DNA of 64,000 nt from G963677445 sp963678275 (GTDB lineage: Bacteria; Bacteroidota; Ignavibacteria; Ignavibacteriales; Melioribacteraceae). Made by a program: the position numbers and the translations under genes. The stretch is taken from NCBI GenBank assembly GCA_963678275.1, contig OY782765.1, forward strand, positions 1,240,001 through 1,304,000, given 5' to 3'. The notes beneath the pieces were generated by a model that did not search any database, was not told the origin of the DNA, and was given only the letters and a program-made list of their open reading frames with translations. Below, one piece after another: positions 8,548 to 17,750 of this stretch; the first letter of the stretch is position 1, and each line of letters starts with the position of its first letter.

Positions 8548-10539
8548 TTATGCCAGCCAATCGCTTATTTTTTTGGCGACTTTTTCACCGGTATAACCAT
8601 AATATTCGGCCAGATCGCCGGCTTTGCCTGAGCGGCCAAAAGATTCGATATTTATTTTTAGCAACTCTCCGGGTAAAACATCTCCCCAGCCAAAACATGT
8701 TCCGGCTTCGACAATAACCTTAGGGATATCGGGAAACAATTGCTTCCGGTAAGAATCAGACTGTTCCATAAATAACTCAACGCAGGGAACCGATACTACC
8801 CGGCATTTAATATTTTTTTCCATCAGTTTTGCCGCGTCAACCGCGACCGAAAGTTCCGAACCTGTGGCGGCGATAACCGCTTCAGGCGTCCCTTCAGGTT
8901 CATAAACAATATAAGCGCCTTTCATGAACTTGTCCGCCATATCGGGGTCAGCTTCCATATTGACCGGATAAGTTTTCTGCCTTGTAAGAATTAATGCCGC
9001 CGGTGAAATTTCCTTTTTAAGAGCGCAGCTCCACGAGAGAGCGCATTCAACACCATCGGCGGGTCTTAATACATATAGATTCGGGATAGTCCTCAGGGCG
9101 TTGATATGCTCAACAGGCTGATGTGTCGGCCCGTCTTCCCCTACGAATACACTGTCATGAGTGAAAACATAAGTCACCGGAAGTTTCATAATTGAAGCAA
9201 GACGAACCGCCGGGCGGAGATAATCAGAAAAAACCAGGAATGTGGCGCCATAAGGTAACAAACCGCCATAAAGAGCCATGCCATTCAGAATTCCGCCCAT
9301 GGCATGTTCCCTTATTCCGAAATGAAGATTTTTGCCTGAAAAATCACCTTTGGAAATGGAGCTGTAGTTTTTCAGAAAAGTATTATTTGAAGGATGCAAA
9401 TCTGCCGACCCACCGAGCAAAGATGGAACTTTATCCGCGAGAATCTGAAGTATTTCACCGCTCAACGCTCTTGTCGCTTTTGGTTCTTTGCTCACCTTAT
9501 CCATCAATTCCAGCTCAAGCGCCGCGGGAATTTTATTGTTCATAAAAGCTTCATACTCATTTCTTAAAGCGGGATATTTTTCAGACCATTCGGAAAACTT
9601 TTGCTGCCATTCACTGTATTTTTCTTTAAGGGAAATTTTTCTTTCTTCAAAATGGGTTAGCACAGATTCAGGGATGGTAAACTTTTCCTCTTCTTTCCAT
9701 CCGAGTTCTTCTTTCATTAAACCTATTTCTTCTTCTCCCAGGGGCGCGCCGTGAACTTTAGAGGTATTCTTCTTATTCGGGCTTCCCTTGCCTATAATGG
9801 TCCGGCAGATTACCAGTGACGGAGTATCTTTTACCTCCCGCGCTTTTTGAACAGCTTCTTCAATTTCGGCGAAATTGTGTCCATCTATTTCCTGAAGATG
9901 CCAGCCGAATGATTCAAATCTTTTCCGGACATCATCCGAAAAAGTCAGGTCAGTATTTCCTTCAATGGTAATATTATTGCTGTCATAAAGATAGAGGATA
10001 TTTCCTAACCCGAGATGACCGGCAAATGAAGCGGCTTCATAAGAAATTCCTTCCATAAGATCACCGTCGCTGACAATACCATATATATAATGATCGCCAA
10101 ATATCTCATATCCGGGACGGTTAAATCTGTCCGCGATAATTTTTGCCGAAAGAGCCATCCCTATTCCGTTAGCGAAACCCTGTCCGAGGGGGCCTGTTGT
10201 TGTTTCAATCCCCTCTATCATTCCATATTCGGGATGACCGGCAGTCCTGCTTCCCAGTTGGCGGAAATGTTTAAGTTCCTCCCTTTCAAGCTTATAACCG
10301 GCAAGGTGAAGCAGCGTATATAATAACGCCGAGCCGTGGCCTGCCGAAAGAATAAACCGGTCCCTGTTTATCCAATTGGGATCATCGGGATAGTGTTTTA
10401 ATATTTTTGTCCACAGAATATTCGCGCAGTCTGCCATTCCCAGGGGCAGCCCGGGATGTCCCGAATTTGCCTCCTGGATAATTTCTGCTGAAAGCACACG
10501 TATAGTGGATGAGACAAGAGTATCTATATCACGATTCAC
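8548..10539 (-). CDS. tkt: Transketolase
   Basis: 663 aa, full length. It transfers a two-carbon ketol unit between sugar phosphates in the non-oxidative pentose phosphate pathway, using thiamine diphosphate and Mg2+. Visible motifs are SAGHGSALLYTLLHLAGY at the N-terminus, the ThDP/Mg motif IVSDGDLMEGISYEAASFAG, FGIREHAMGG with the catalytic Glu, and the pyrimidine-site GATFLVFSDY. The start is GTG at 10539 with a GAGG five bases upstream. It lies 14 bp after gnd, and is the last gene of the operon before a strong terminator. Pairing with gnd means ribulose-5-phosphate made by Gnd can be recycled. Confidence 0.97.
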   Translation of the reverse strand: MNRDIDTLVSSTIRVLSAEIIQEANSGHPGLPLGMADCANILWTKILKHYPDDPNWINRDRFILSAGHGSALLYTLLHLAGYKLEREELKHFRQLGSRTAGHPEYGMIEGIETTTGPLGQGFANGIGMALSAKIIADRFNRPGYEIFGDHYIYGIVSDGDLMEGISYEAASFAGHLGLGNILYLYDSNNITIEGNTDLTFSDDVRKRFESFGWHLQEIDGHNFAEIEEAVQKAREVKDTPSLVICRTIIGKGSPNKKNTSKVHGAPLGEEEIGLMKEELGWKEEEKFTIPESVLTHFEERKISLKEKYSEWQQKFSEWSEKYPALRNEYEAFMNNKIPAALELELMDKVSKEPKATRALSGEILQILADKVPSLLGGSADLHPSNNTFLKNYSSISKGDFSGKNLHFGIREHAMGGILNGMALYGGLLPYGATFLVFSDYLRPAVRLASIMKLPVTYVFTHDSVFVGEDGPTHQPVEHINALRTIPNLYVLRPADGVECALSWSCALKKEISPAALILTRQKTYPVNMEADPDMADKFMKGAYIVYEPEGTPEAVIAATGSELSVAVDAAKLMEKNIKCRVVSVPCVELFMEQSDSYRKQLFPDIPKVIVEAGTCFGWGDVLPGELLKINIESFGRSGKAGDLAEYYGYTGEKVAKKISDWLA

Positions 10540-10553
10540 ATTAACCTCATTAT

Positions 10554-12005
10554 TTATGCGTTGTATGTGCTTGAAGCGGTCTGACCTCCGCGGCCTGTCC
10601 AGTTCGTATGAAAAAATTCACCGCGCGGTTTGTCCGTTCTTTCATAAGTATGCGCGCCGAAATAATCCCGCATAGCCTGAAGCAGATTAGCCGGAAGCCT
10701 TTCAGCTCTGTAACCGTCGTAATAATTGAGAGCTGTTGTAAGCGCAGGAGTCCAGATACCATTTTTAACAGCTTCGGAAACTACATTGCGCCATGACTGC
10801 TGTGCCGATTCAATTTTTTCCCTGAAAAAATCATCAAGGATCAGGTTTTGCAGATCGGGATTTTTATCAAAGGCTTCCTTTATTTTACCCAGAAATACTG
10901 ATCTGATAATACATCCGCCTCGCCACATCAGAGCAATGCCGCCATAATTCAGATTCCAGTTATATTCTTTTGCCGCGGCTTTCATAAGTTCATATCCCTG
11001 CGCGTATGATACCACCTTCGCGGCATATAAGGCATTTTTCAGGTCTTCAATAAATTTGGCTTTATCTCCCTCAAATTTCATTTCAGGACCTTTGAGCATT
11101 TTCGAGGCAGTAACTCTTTCCTCTTTTTGAGCCGACAGACACCTGGCATATACCGCTTCCCCGATAAGTGTAAGGGGAGTTCCCATATTGAGAGATTCAA
11201 TAGCCGTCCATTTTCCTGTACCTTTCTGGCCGGCGGTATCGAGTATCTTTTCTACCAGCGGTTCCCCTTCTTCATCCCGGAAACGCATGATGTCACGGGT
11301 AATTTCGATGAGATAACTGTCAAGTTCTCCTTCATTCCATTCTTTAAAAACATCATACATATCATAATAACTCATTCCAAGAAGGTCTTTCATTATCTGG
11401 TAGACCTCGCAGATTAGCTGCATATCGCCATATTCAATTCCGTTGTGAACCATTTTAACAAAATGACCCGCGCCGCCTTCACCAACCCAGTCGCAGCATG
11501 GTGTTCCATCCTCAACTTTCGCCGAGATAGCCTGGAACATAGGTTTAACATGTTCCCAGGCAGAGGTTGAACCACCCGGCATAATTGAAGGGCCTTTAAG
11601 GGCTCCCTCTTCACCGCCTGAAACTCCTGTGCCTATATATCTGTACCCTTTTGCTTCCAGCTCTTCGGTTCTCCTGATAGAATCGGGGAAATGTGAGTTT
11701 CCTCCATCAATTATTATATCATCTTTATCCAGCAGAGGCAGCAACTGCTCGATCACCGCATCAACAGGTCTGCCCGCTTTTACCATTATCATAACTTTTC
11801 TGGGTGATTCAAGATTATTAACCAATTCTTCGAGAGTATGTGTCCCTATTATTTTTTTTCCTTTTCCACGGCCGTTTACAAAATTATCAACCTTTTCTGT
11901 TGTTCTGTTATAAACGGCAACCGTGAATCCGTGACTTTCCAGATTCAGCACCAGATTTTCACCCATTACCGCAAGACCGATTAGTCCTATTTGCGCTTTG
12001 TTCAT
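10554..12005 (-). CDS. gnd: 6-phosphogluconate dehydrogenase, decarboxylating
   Basis: 483 aa, the long homodimeric form. It converts 6-phosphogluconate to ribulose-5-phosphate plus CO2. The dinucleotide fold begins GLIGLAVMGENL, with NRTTEKVD after strand 2, a pattern usual for NADP-preferring enzymes. The catalytic segment is KMVHNGIEYGDMQLICE and the substrate loop is GTGKWT. A clear GGAG lies before the ATG. It sits 28 bp after the LarA-family gene and 14 bp before tkt. No zwf or pgl is adjacent, which fits a feed from gluconate rather than glucose-6-phosphate in this operon. Confidence 0.97.
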   Translation of the reverse strand: MNKAQIGLIGLAVMGENLVLNLESHGFTVAVYNRTTEKVDNFVNGRGKGKKIIGTHTLEELVNNLESPRKVMIMVKAGRPVDAVIEQLLPLLDKDDIIIDGGNSHFPDSIRRTEELEAKGYRYIGTGVSGGEEGALKGPSIMPGGSTSAWEHVKPMFQAISAKVEDGTPCCDWVGEGGAGHFVKMVHNGIEYGDMQLICEVYQIMKDLLGMSYYDMYDVFKEWNEGELDSYLIEITRDIMRFRDEEGEPLVEKILDTAGQKGTGKWTAIESLNMGTPLTLIGEAVYARCLSAQKEERVTASKMLKGPEMKFEGDKAKFIEDLKNALYAAKVVSYAQGYELMKAAAKEYNWNLNYGGIALMWRGGCIIRSVFLGKIKEAFDKNPDLQNLILDDFFREKIESAQQSWRNVVSEAVKNGIWTPALTTALNYYDGYRAERLPANLLQAMRDYFGAHTYERTDKPRGEFFHTNWTGRGGQTASSTYNA

Positions 12006-12033
12006 AAAAACTCCAATATATTTTCTTTAATTG

Positions 12034-13305
12034 TTACATAAATTTTTCTTTCGCCGACCATAATCCCAGCGCGGGATTTGAGATAAAATAAATCTCCTCA
12101 CCATCAGGCAAACGGTTAAATCCATCCCTCAGTTTTTTCGGATCATATCTTTTCATCATTTTTTCCAGCGAATTATATTTATATCCGACACTTTCTATCT
12201 CTTCTCTGCTCAGTTTGCCCGCGCAGTAAGTCACGTCGAACCTGTTTTCTGATGATCCGTGAATAAGATGAGCCGCGGCGCTCAGATTCTCACTTAACTC
12301 TGTTCCTTCCTTAACCAGCTCAAGAATCTTTTCTGAAGTCCTGTAGCCAAATTTTCTGATCAGCCGGTCGATATCAGGGTCCTCCCCGAATTCCCCGACC
12401 GCGGGAGCCATAACTACCAGCTCACCTTTATCAGCGATAGCCATTCTTGTCCTGTAAATTGACTTATTACCAAGCCAGGTGGACTTGAATTCCCCAGGCT
12501 CGAGATAAACCACAATTTTATCGAGAGGTTTATCAAGCATGGTAAAGTTCACTTTCAGGGATAATTCGGATGCCAGACGGAAACATTCATAATCATCGCC
12601 GATATATAATCCCCTTATCACAAGCCTGTTATTCTCATTTTTACCAATAACCGTAAGTATATAAACTATTGGAAGTTGAGTGGCAAAATTATCGGACGCG
12701 TAATTCAGCGCCCTTCTCACAGGTGTATCAGCCCTGCCCATTATTTTTTCCATTCCATAAACAGCGCCGAGAAAATGACTTTTATCAATCCCCTCCTTTC
12801 CGCCTGTGCCTACAAAAATATTCTTATTATAGTTTGCCATACCGATAACCTCATGCGGCACAACCTGTCCGATTGAGAGAATCAGATCATGCCCTCCCAC
12901 GCTCAGAAGTTTATTTACCTGGGCGGGCCAGGAGTAATCAATCAGTCCGTCAGACACACTTTTCAAATAATCGGGGGGCACAACGCCAAGAGTGTCCAGC
13001 TCTTCACGCCATTTATGTTCCCTGAAAAGCGCCAGGGGAACATCGGGAAACATTATCTCAAGTTCTTTCCCGGTCATCGGGAAATGGGTTCCGAGAGCGG
13101 GCAGGATATCTTTTACTGAATCCCTGTAATATTTATAAGAAAGAGAGGTGATCTCACCAGCCCTTGAGTGATATCTTGTAAAATCGGGAGGGACAATGAG
13201 TATCTTTTCTTTTCTGCCTATTTTGTCATAAACCTCATTAAGAATTCCGGATAACTCTTCAGAGGTTATTTCTCTGTTTTCGTCTCCTTCAGCGTACCAA
13301 ATCAT
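12034..13305 (-). CDS. LarA-family nickel-pincer hydroxyacid racemase/epimerase
   Basis: 423 aa. Members use the nickel pincer nucleotide made by LarB, LarC and LarE, none of which are in this window. The protein keeps the LarA residue spacing exactly: His151 (PHEVIGM), then Lys161 (KNIFVGTGG) 10 residues on, then His177 (KSHFLG) 16 further on. This mirrors H174/K184/H200 of Lactobacillus LarA. GTHFPM (His74) matches the other catalytic histidine, and PDFTRYH is the substrate-side arginine motif. The superfamily is known to include D-gluconate 2-epimerases as well as lactate and malate racemases. Placement between a mannonate-type SDR and gnd makes an aldonate C2-epimerase the best inference. 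It is not a clear lactate racemase. Confidence 0.88.
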   Translation of the reverse strand: MIWYAEGDENREITSEELSGILNEVYDKIGRKEKILIVPPDFTRYHSRAGEITSLSYKYYRDSVKDILPALGTHFPMTGKELEIMFPDVPLALFREHKWREELDTLGVVPPDYLKSVSDGLIDYSWPAQVNKLLSVGGHDLILSIGQVVPHEVIGMANYNKNIFVGTGGKEGIDKSHFLGAVYGMEKIMGRADTPVRRALNYASDNFATQLPIVYILTVIGKNENNRLVIRGLYIGDDYECFRLASELSLKVNFTMLDKPLDKIVVYLEPGEFKSTWLGNKSIYRTRMAIADKGELVVMAPAVGEFGEDPDIDRLIRKFGYRTSEKILELVKEGTELSENLSAAAHLIHGSSENRFDVTYCAGKLSREEIESVGYKYNSLEKMMKRYDPKKLRDGFNRLPDGEEIYFISNPALGLWSAKEKFM

Positions 13306-13364
13306 CTTTTTTTCCTGTTCACAATTTAATTTTCAATCGATTCTAAAGACCGGATAATAAAAAG

Positions 13365-14213
13365 CTATACACCTGAATAAGCGTTAAAACCGCCGTCAAC
13401 AGGAATTACAACCCCTGTGACAAATGAAGAAGATTCGGAAAGAAGAAAATATAGGGCGCTAAGCAATTCTTCCGGTTTTCCGAATCTTTCCATCGGAGTG
13501 CCATTAATTATTTTTTGCGCGCGCGGAGTCAGTTCTTTTGTTTCCTGATCGACCAGCAGGAACTCATTCTGTTTTGTTAGAAAAAATCCCGGGGCTATCG
13601 CGTTAACCCTTATTGAGCTTTTGGCCAGGTGAACCGCGAGCCACTCAGTAAAATTATTGACCGCGGCTTTAGCGGCGCTATAAGCGGGAATTTTTGTAAG
13701 CGGTCTGAAAGCGTTCATCGAGGAAATATTAAGGATGTTTCCACCCCTTCCTGTCATATCTTCGGCAAAAATCATGGAGGGCAATATCGTGCCTGTAAAG
13801 TTAAGATCCATTACACTGCGGAAGCCATCAAGATTAAGCCCGAAAAAAGTATCCTCCATTTTGATAGCCTTTTCACTGGTTATAAACTCTTCTTTGGTTG
13901 TCGCTGACGGATTATTACCTCCCGCAGCGTTAACAAGAATATCAACTTTTCCAAATTCATCATTGATCTCTTTTTTGGCACGTATCAGAGATTCTTTGTC
14001 AAGCACATTTGCAACTGTGCATAAAACCGGGGCGCCCTTTTTCTTTGCGTGAAAGTGTGAGCATTCTTCACATCTTCCCTTCTTGTAATCAAGTATCGCC
14101 AGTTTTACTCCCTGTTCCAGCAGCGCGCCCGCGAACATATTGCCAAAAACTCCACATCCGCCGGTCAAAACACAAACTTTATCCTTTAGTCCGTAACTAT
14201 TCTCTAATGCCAT
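13365..14213 (-). CDS. SDR oxidoreductase, D-mannonate oxidoreductase (UxuB/YjmF) type
   Basis: About 282 aa from the ATG at 14213, which has GAGGAAAAA directly upstream. A start at 14237 adds eight residues. It is a classical SDR: cofactor loop TGGCGVFG, NAAGG motif, catalytic Ser near ISSMNAF, and the YSAAK Tyr/Lys pair. The C-terminus, GVVIPVDGGFNAYSGV, and the long insert after NAAGGNNP are typical of the Bacillus-type mannonate oxidoreductase branch, which interconverts D-fructuronate and D-mannonate. An unusual CEECSHFH cluster sits near residue 50. It is the first gene of the operon with larA-like, gnd and tkt, 59 bp upstream of the LarA gene. Substrate is inferred from family and context. 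Confidence 0.82.
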   Translation of the reverse strand: MALENSYGLKDKVCVLTGGCGVFGNMFAGALLEQGVKLAILDYKKGRCEECSHFHAKKKGAPVLCTVANVLDKESLIRAKKEINDEFGKVDILVNAAGGNNPSATTKEEFITSEKAIKMEDTFFGLNLDGFRSVMDLNFTGTILPSMIFAEDMTGRGGNILNISSMNAFRPLTKIPAYSAAKAAVNNFTEWLAVHLAKSSIRVNAIAPGFFLTKQNEFLLVDQETKELTPRAQKIINGTPMERFGKPEELLSALYFLLSESSSFVTGVVIPVDGGFNAYSGV

Positions 14214-14237
14214 TTTTTCCTCAGTTTCATTATTCAT

Positions 14238-14671
14238 TTTCTTTTCTCAAAATCTTCCGATTCTATATTTTTCCTGATAGAATTATTTTCAGTGTGTTAT
14301 TTCCCTTTGTTATTTCCCGCTTAATATAATGCGGAACAGTATCAAAAACATGACTATACGAAACAAATCTGATCTTCATAACCTGTTTAATGATTTTACG
14401 TAAATTTACCGATAAAGTTAACGTTTACTAATATATATCTATCAGAAGTTAATGTCAATAGTTTATGCATTATTTAAATTAAAAGCCCGGATAAATCCAA
14501 TTTCTCTCACCCCCGGGCACGAAAGGATAATCCTTATCATAAAAATATTTTTCCCGGCGGTTTAAGAAGAGAACCGAAGAGCCGCAAATAAATTTCTGAA
14601 TAATTTCTGAATCTTTTTTATTTTTGTGTTGTTAATAAGATAAGTATACCAATTAGTATTATAGTCTGCTC
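14238..14671. other. Divergent intergenic region
   Basis: A/T-rich, with no open reading frame I would support. It must hold the promoters of both the SDR operon (leftward) and the metal-uptake-like operon (rightward). I cannot pin down either promoter with confidence. Confidence 0.5.
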
Positions 14672-15148
14672 TTGAATAAAATCGCGATAAATATTGTAAC
14701 AATTTTTCTTGCCTTATCAGTATTCACATCAGGGATACGATATATACCGGCAGAAGTTCATATCCCCTGCGGTATGAAAGAAGACAGCGTATGTAATTCA
14801 GACTGCTGCAAAACAGCGCGGGAATCAATGGGAAAAACAAGCTGCTGTTCTGTGGAAAATACAACTGTTCGGGATGCCGGGAACTCATGTGAAGAGTGTA
14901 ATTGTGAAAAGCTGACCGCTCAGGAAAAAGAAATAATTGAAGTATTTATAGTAACGCAGACCTATAGCAAAATAAAGCAAAATATTGCTTCAGGTTCCTT
15001 TATAATTATTCCTGCCCTATCGGAAGAAGATGAGTCAGGTAATTCGAACCTGAGAATTTACCATCAGCAAATCCCTCCTGACCCTTACGGCATAACCCTC
15101 GTAATCAACCTGAACCAAAGAAAAATCCCTGCTCCTCATTTTAGTTAA
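14672..15148 (+). CDS. Cys-rich exported protein beside a TonB receptor
   Basis: 158 aa from a TTG codon. A signal peptide-like hydrophobic segment covers residues 3-20. Nine cysteines follow, including two adjacent pairs (DCC and SCC) and SCEECNC, all within residues 30-80. The C-terminal half is less conserved-looking and ends with a proline-bearing IPPDPYG segment. Small proteins with CC pairs upstream of TonB receptors occur in Bacteroidota metal loci. Here it lies 42 bp before the receptor gene and is presumably co-transcribed. A periplasmic copper-binding role is an inference from the cysteines and the downstream HMA protein. The start is uncertain because no ATG is available nearby. 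Confidence 0.65.
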   Translation: MNKIAINIVTIFLALSVFTSGIRYIPAEVHIPCGMKEDSVCNSDCCKTARESMGKTSCCSVENTTVRDAGNSCEECNCEKLTAQEKEIIEVFIVTQTYSKIKQNIASGSFIIIPALSEEDESGNSNLRIYHQQIPPDPYGITLVINLNQRKIPAPHFS

Positions 15149-15190
15149 AAAACTCTTTAAATATTCTGTTAACTAAAATGGAGCAAAACC

Positions 15191-17371
15191 ATGAGGAAAA
15201 TATTTCTCATTCTTACTTTTATTGTGTCCGTTTACCAGGCTCAAAAACTTGAAGGTTTTGTTTATGAGCTCTCAAATAGTGAAAAAATACCACTTCCCGG
15301 TGTAAATATAATCTGGCTTGGCACCAGCATCGGAACCGCGTCGGGCATTGACGGCAAATTTGAAATAATAAGAACCACAGCCGACAGCGCGAGATTGCTG
15401 CTGAGCCATGTGGCATATAAACCGGACACACTTATAATTGGCAAAGATGACAGTTATATTGAAGTTGCCTTCAGGAAAACAAGGATTTTTGAGGAAATAA
15501 CTGTCACCGCGAGAACCAAAGGGATAAATATCAAAGAATATGACCCTGTCTTTACTCAATCATTAAACAGAAAAGAGCTCTCGAAAGCTGCCTGCTGCAA
15601 CCTTTCAGAAAGCTTCGAAACCAACGCGTCGGTTGATGTATCTTATGCCGATGCTGTAACCGGAGCAAAAAAGATACGTCTGCTTGGCCTGGATGGCAAA
15701 TACAGCCAGATAATGATGGAAAACATACCTAATATCAGGGGCCTTGCCTCAGCTTATGGTCTATATTATGTTCCCGGCCCATGGATGGAATCAATCCAGA
15801 TATCCAAAGGCGCGGCTTCGGTAATAAATGGATTTGAATCAATCACAGGGCAAATAAATATTGAATATATTAAACCCACAACTGAGAATAAGCTTTATGC
15901 CGATCTCTATATGAACCGGAATCTCCGCAGCGATATGAATATAATCGCCGCGCGAAACATTTCTGAAAATCTTAGCTCCGCTTTGCTTGTTCATGGAAGT
16001 TATTTCGGAAATAATGTTGATGATAATAATGATAATTTCCTCGATCATCCCAATTCAAGACAATTTAACATAATTAACAGATGGAAATATAACTCTGAAC
16101 ATCTGCACGCTCAGCTTGGCATTAATTATATGCTTGAGGAGAGAAAAGGTGGTCAGGCCGGATTCGGGTCTTCATTAAATGAACTGCCTTATAAAACCTC
16201 GATCAGTACCAGCCGGCTGCAAATCTGGTCAAAAACAGGTTACATTTTCGGCAATGAAAACAATAGCAGCTTCGGTTTTATTAATATGATCACATTTCAC
16301 GATCAGGAAGCCCGATTCGGGTTGAGAGATTTTAACGCCGACCAGTTCACCTACTACTCCAACCTAATTTTTGAATCTGATATTTTTTCTGCTGAACATA
16401 AAATAAATACCGGAATGAGCATATCTTATGATAATTATTCTGAAAGTTTTGATGGTTTGAATGATAATCCAAATCAAACTGTTCCGGGATTCTTTTTTCA
16501 ATATACTTATTCCCCGGCAGATAATTTAGCGCTTATAGGTGGATTAAGATCAGATTTTTTATCGGGCGGTCATCCCTTCTATACTCCGAGAATTCATGCC
16601 CGTTATAGTCCATGGGAAAATACCACTATCAGGGTAACGGCGGGTAAAGGCTACAGAAATTCCTGGCTTATTGCTGAAAACATCCGACTTCTCTCCAGCT
16701 CCCGGAAATTTTATAAATCTGGTTCCATCAAAATGGAAGAAGCTGTAAACACCGGAATTAATCTGACCCAATACTTTTCTTTGATGAATCGTGAGCTTAC
16801 TATCACAGCCGAATATTACAGGACCTCATTTATTAATAAGGTTGTTGCCGATATTGACAGGAATTCGAGGGAAGTACATTTTTACAACCTCGAAGGGGAT
16901 TCATTTTCCGATAATTACCAGGTTGAATTGAGTTACGAATTATTTACGCGACTCGATATTCTTGCCGCGTTCAGATATTCCGACTCGAAGACAACATATT
17001 CCGGAGAATTGCTTTCCGATCCCTTTAACAAAAAAATCAGAAGCATAATCTCCTTCTCTTATATCACAAAACTGAGGTTGTGGCAGTTCGATTTCACCGC
17101 TAATTACAATGGCAAATCAAGATTGCCCCGGTTTACCAGCAGCGCCATAAGAGAATATTCTCCCGGGTTTGTGATAATGAATACCCAGGTTACCCGCTAT
17201 TACAAAAATTTTGATGTCTACTTAGGAATTGAAAATATCACTGATTTCAGACAGGATAGTCCGGTCATAGCTCCTGATGATCCTTTCGGTCCCGATTTTG
17301 ACGCTTCAATTATTTGGGGACCATTAAGCGGAAGAAATATTTATTTAGGAATAAGGTATTCAATTAAATAG
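15191..17371 (+). CDS. TonB-dependent outer-membrane receptor, probable metal (copper) type
   Basis: 726 aa. Signal peptide residues 1-17; a carboxypeptidase-regulatory-like beta-sandwich at about 20-95; plug at about 105-225, with KIRLLGLDGKYSQIMMENIP and a Cys-Cys pair at residues 135-136; 22-strand barrel to a C-terminal aromatic-type end. The KAACCNLSESFE plug motif is characteristic of a Bacteroidota receptor branch found with HMA proteins. The stop codon overlaps the possible GTG start of the HMA lipoprotein gene. Copper or another soft metal is the most likely cargo, from the CC motif and the two cysteine-bearing neighbours. Other TonB cargoes cannot be ruled out. Confidence 0.9.
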   Translation: MRKIFLILTFIVSVYQAQKLEGFVYELSNSEKIPLPGVNIIWLGTSIGTASGIDGKFEIIRTTADSARLLLSHVAYKPDTLIIGKDDSYIEVAFRKTRIFEEITVTARTKGINIKEYDPVFTQSLNRKELSKAACCNLSESFETNASVDVSYADAVTGAKKIRLLGLDGKYSQIMMENIPNIRGLASAYGLYYVPGPWMESIQISKGAASVINGFESITGQINIEYIKPTTENKLYADLYMNRNLRSDMNIIAARNISENLSSALLVHGSYFGNNVDDNNDNFLDHPNSRQFNIINRWKYNSEHLHAQLGINYMLEERKGGQAGFGSSLNELPYKTSISTSRLQIWSKTGYIFGNENNSSFGFINMITFHDQEARFGLRDFNADQFTYYSNLIFESDIFSAEHKINTGMSISYDNYSESFDGLNDNPNQTVPGFFFQYTYSPADNLALIGGLRSDFLSGGHPFYTPRIHARYSPWENTTIRVTAGKGYRNSWLIAENIRLLSSSRKFYKSGSIKMEEAVNTGINLTQYFSLMNRELTITAEYYRTSFINKVVADIDRNSREVHFYNLEGDSFSDNYQVELSYELFTRLDILAAFRYSDSKTTYSGELLSDPFNKKIRSIISFSYITKLRLWQFDFTANYNGKSRLPRFTSSAIREYSPGFVIMNTQVTRYYKNFDVYLGIENITDFRQDSPVIAPDDPFGPDFDASIIWGPLSGRNIYLGIRYSIK

Positions 17372-17382
17372 TGAGAAAAAAA

Positions 17383-17694
17383 ATGAGAAATTATTTAAGC
17401 ATTATTATCGTATTATTTTTTGTATCTGCATGCAGTGTGTTTATGGAAGGTGACTCAATAAGATCGGTCACCTTCAAAACTTCCATTCACTGCCAGGATT
17501 GTGTGGATACTGTTTTCAACAGCCTTCCGAAGGAAAAAGGAGTGGTCGATTTGAAGATCGAACTGGAAACGAAACTTGTAACTGTATTTTATAACGAAAA
17601 TGAAACAGAGATCAATAAACTTGTTGAATTTCTGAACAATCTTGGTTATACAGCATTTGTAGTTACACAAGAAAAAAATAACGGAGCGGAATAA
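17383..17694 (+). CDS. Lipoprotein with a heavy-metal-associated (HMA) domain
   Basis: About 103 aa from the ATG at 17383. A GTG at 17371 would overlap the receptor stop and add four residues. The N-terminal lipobox FVSAC puts the lipid-modified Cys at residue 17. The rest is one ferredoxin-like HMA domain with HCQDC (Cys37, Cys40), the CxxC soft-metal site of CopZ/Atx1-type proteins, and the usual LETKLVTVFY and LNNLGYTA segments. A lipid-anchored periplasmic metallochaperone that takes metal from the TonB receptor fits the context. It is the last gene before a strong hairpin. Confidence 0.87.
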   Translation: MRNYLSIIIVLFFVSACSVFMEGDSIRSVTFKTSIHCQDCVDTVFNSLPKEKGVVDLKIELETKLVTVFYNENETEINKLVEFLNNLGYTAFVVTQEKNNGAE

Positions 17695-17700
17695 TTTAGG

Positions 17701-17733
17701 ATAAGAGGAGGGACAAATATTCCCTCCTCTTAT
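17701..17733. terminator. Strong convergent hairpin between the HMA gene and the lectin gene
   Basis: A 13-bp perfect stem (ataagaggaggga and its complement) with a 7-nt loop lies between two converging genes. The T-tract is poor, but the stem could stop transcription from both sides. Confidence 0.75.
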
Positions 17734-17750
17734 ATAATTCTGCCGGTGAA

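Noticed and set aside
12034..13305. A genuine lactate racemase
   Set aside because: The catalytic core is LarA-like, but no lactate genes are near and the operon context is sugar-acid metabolism.
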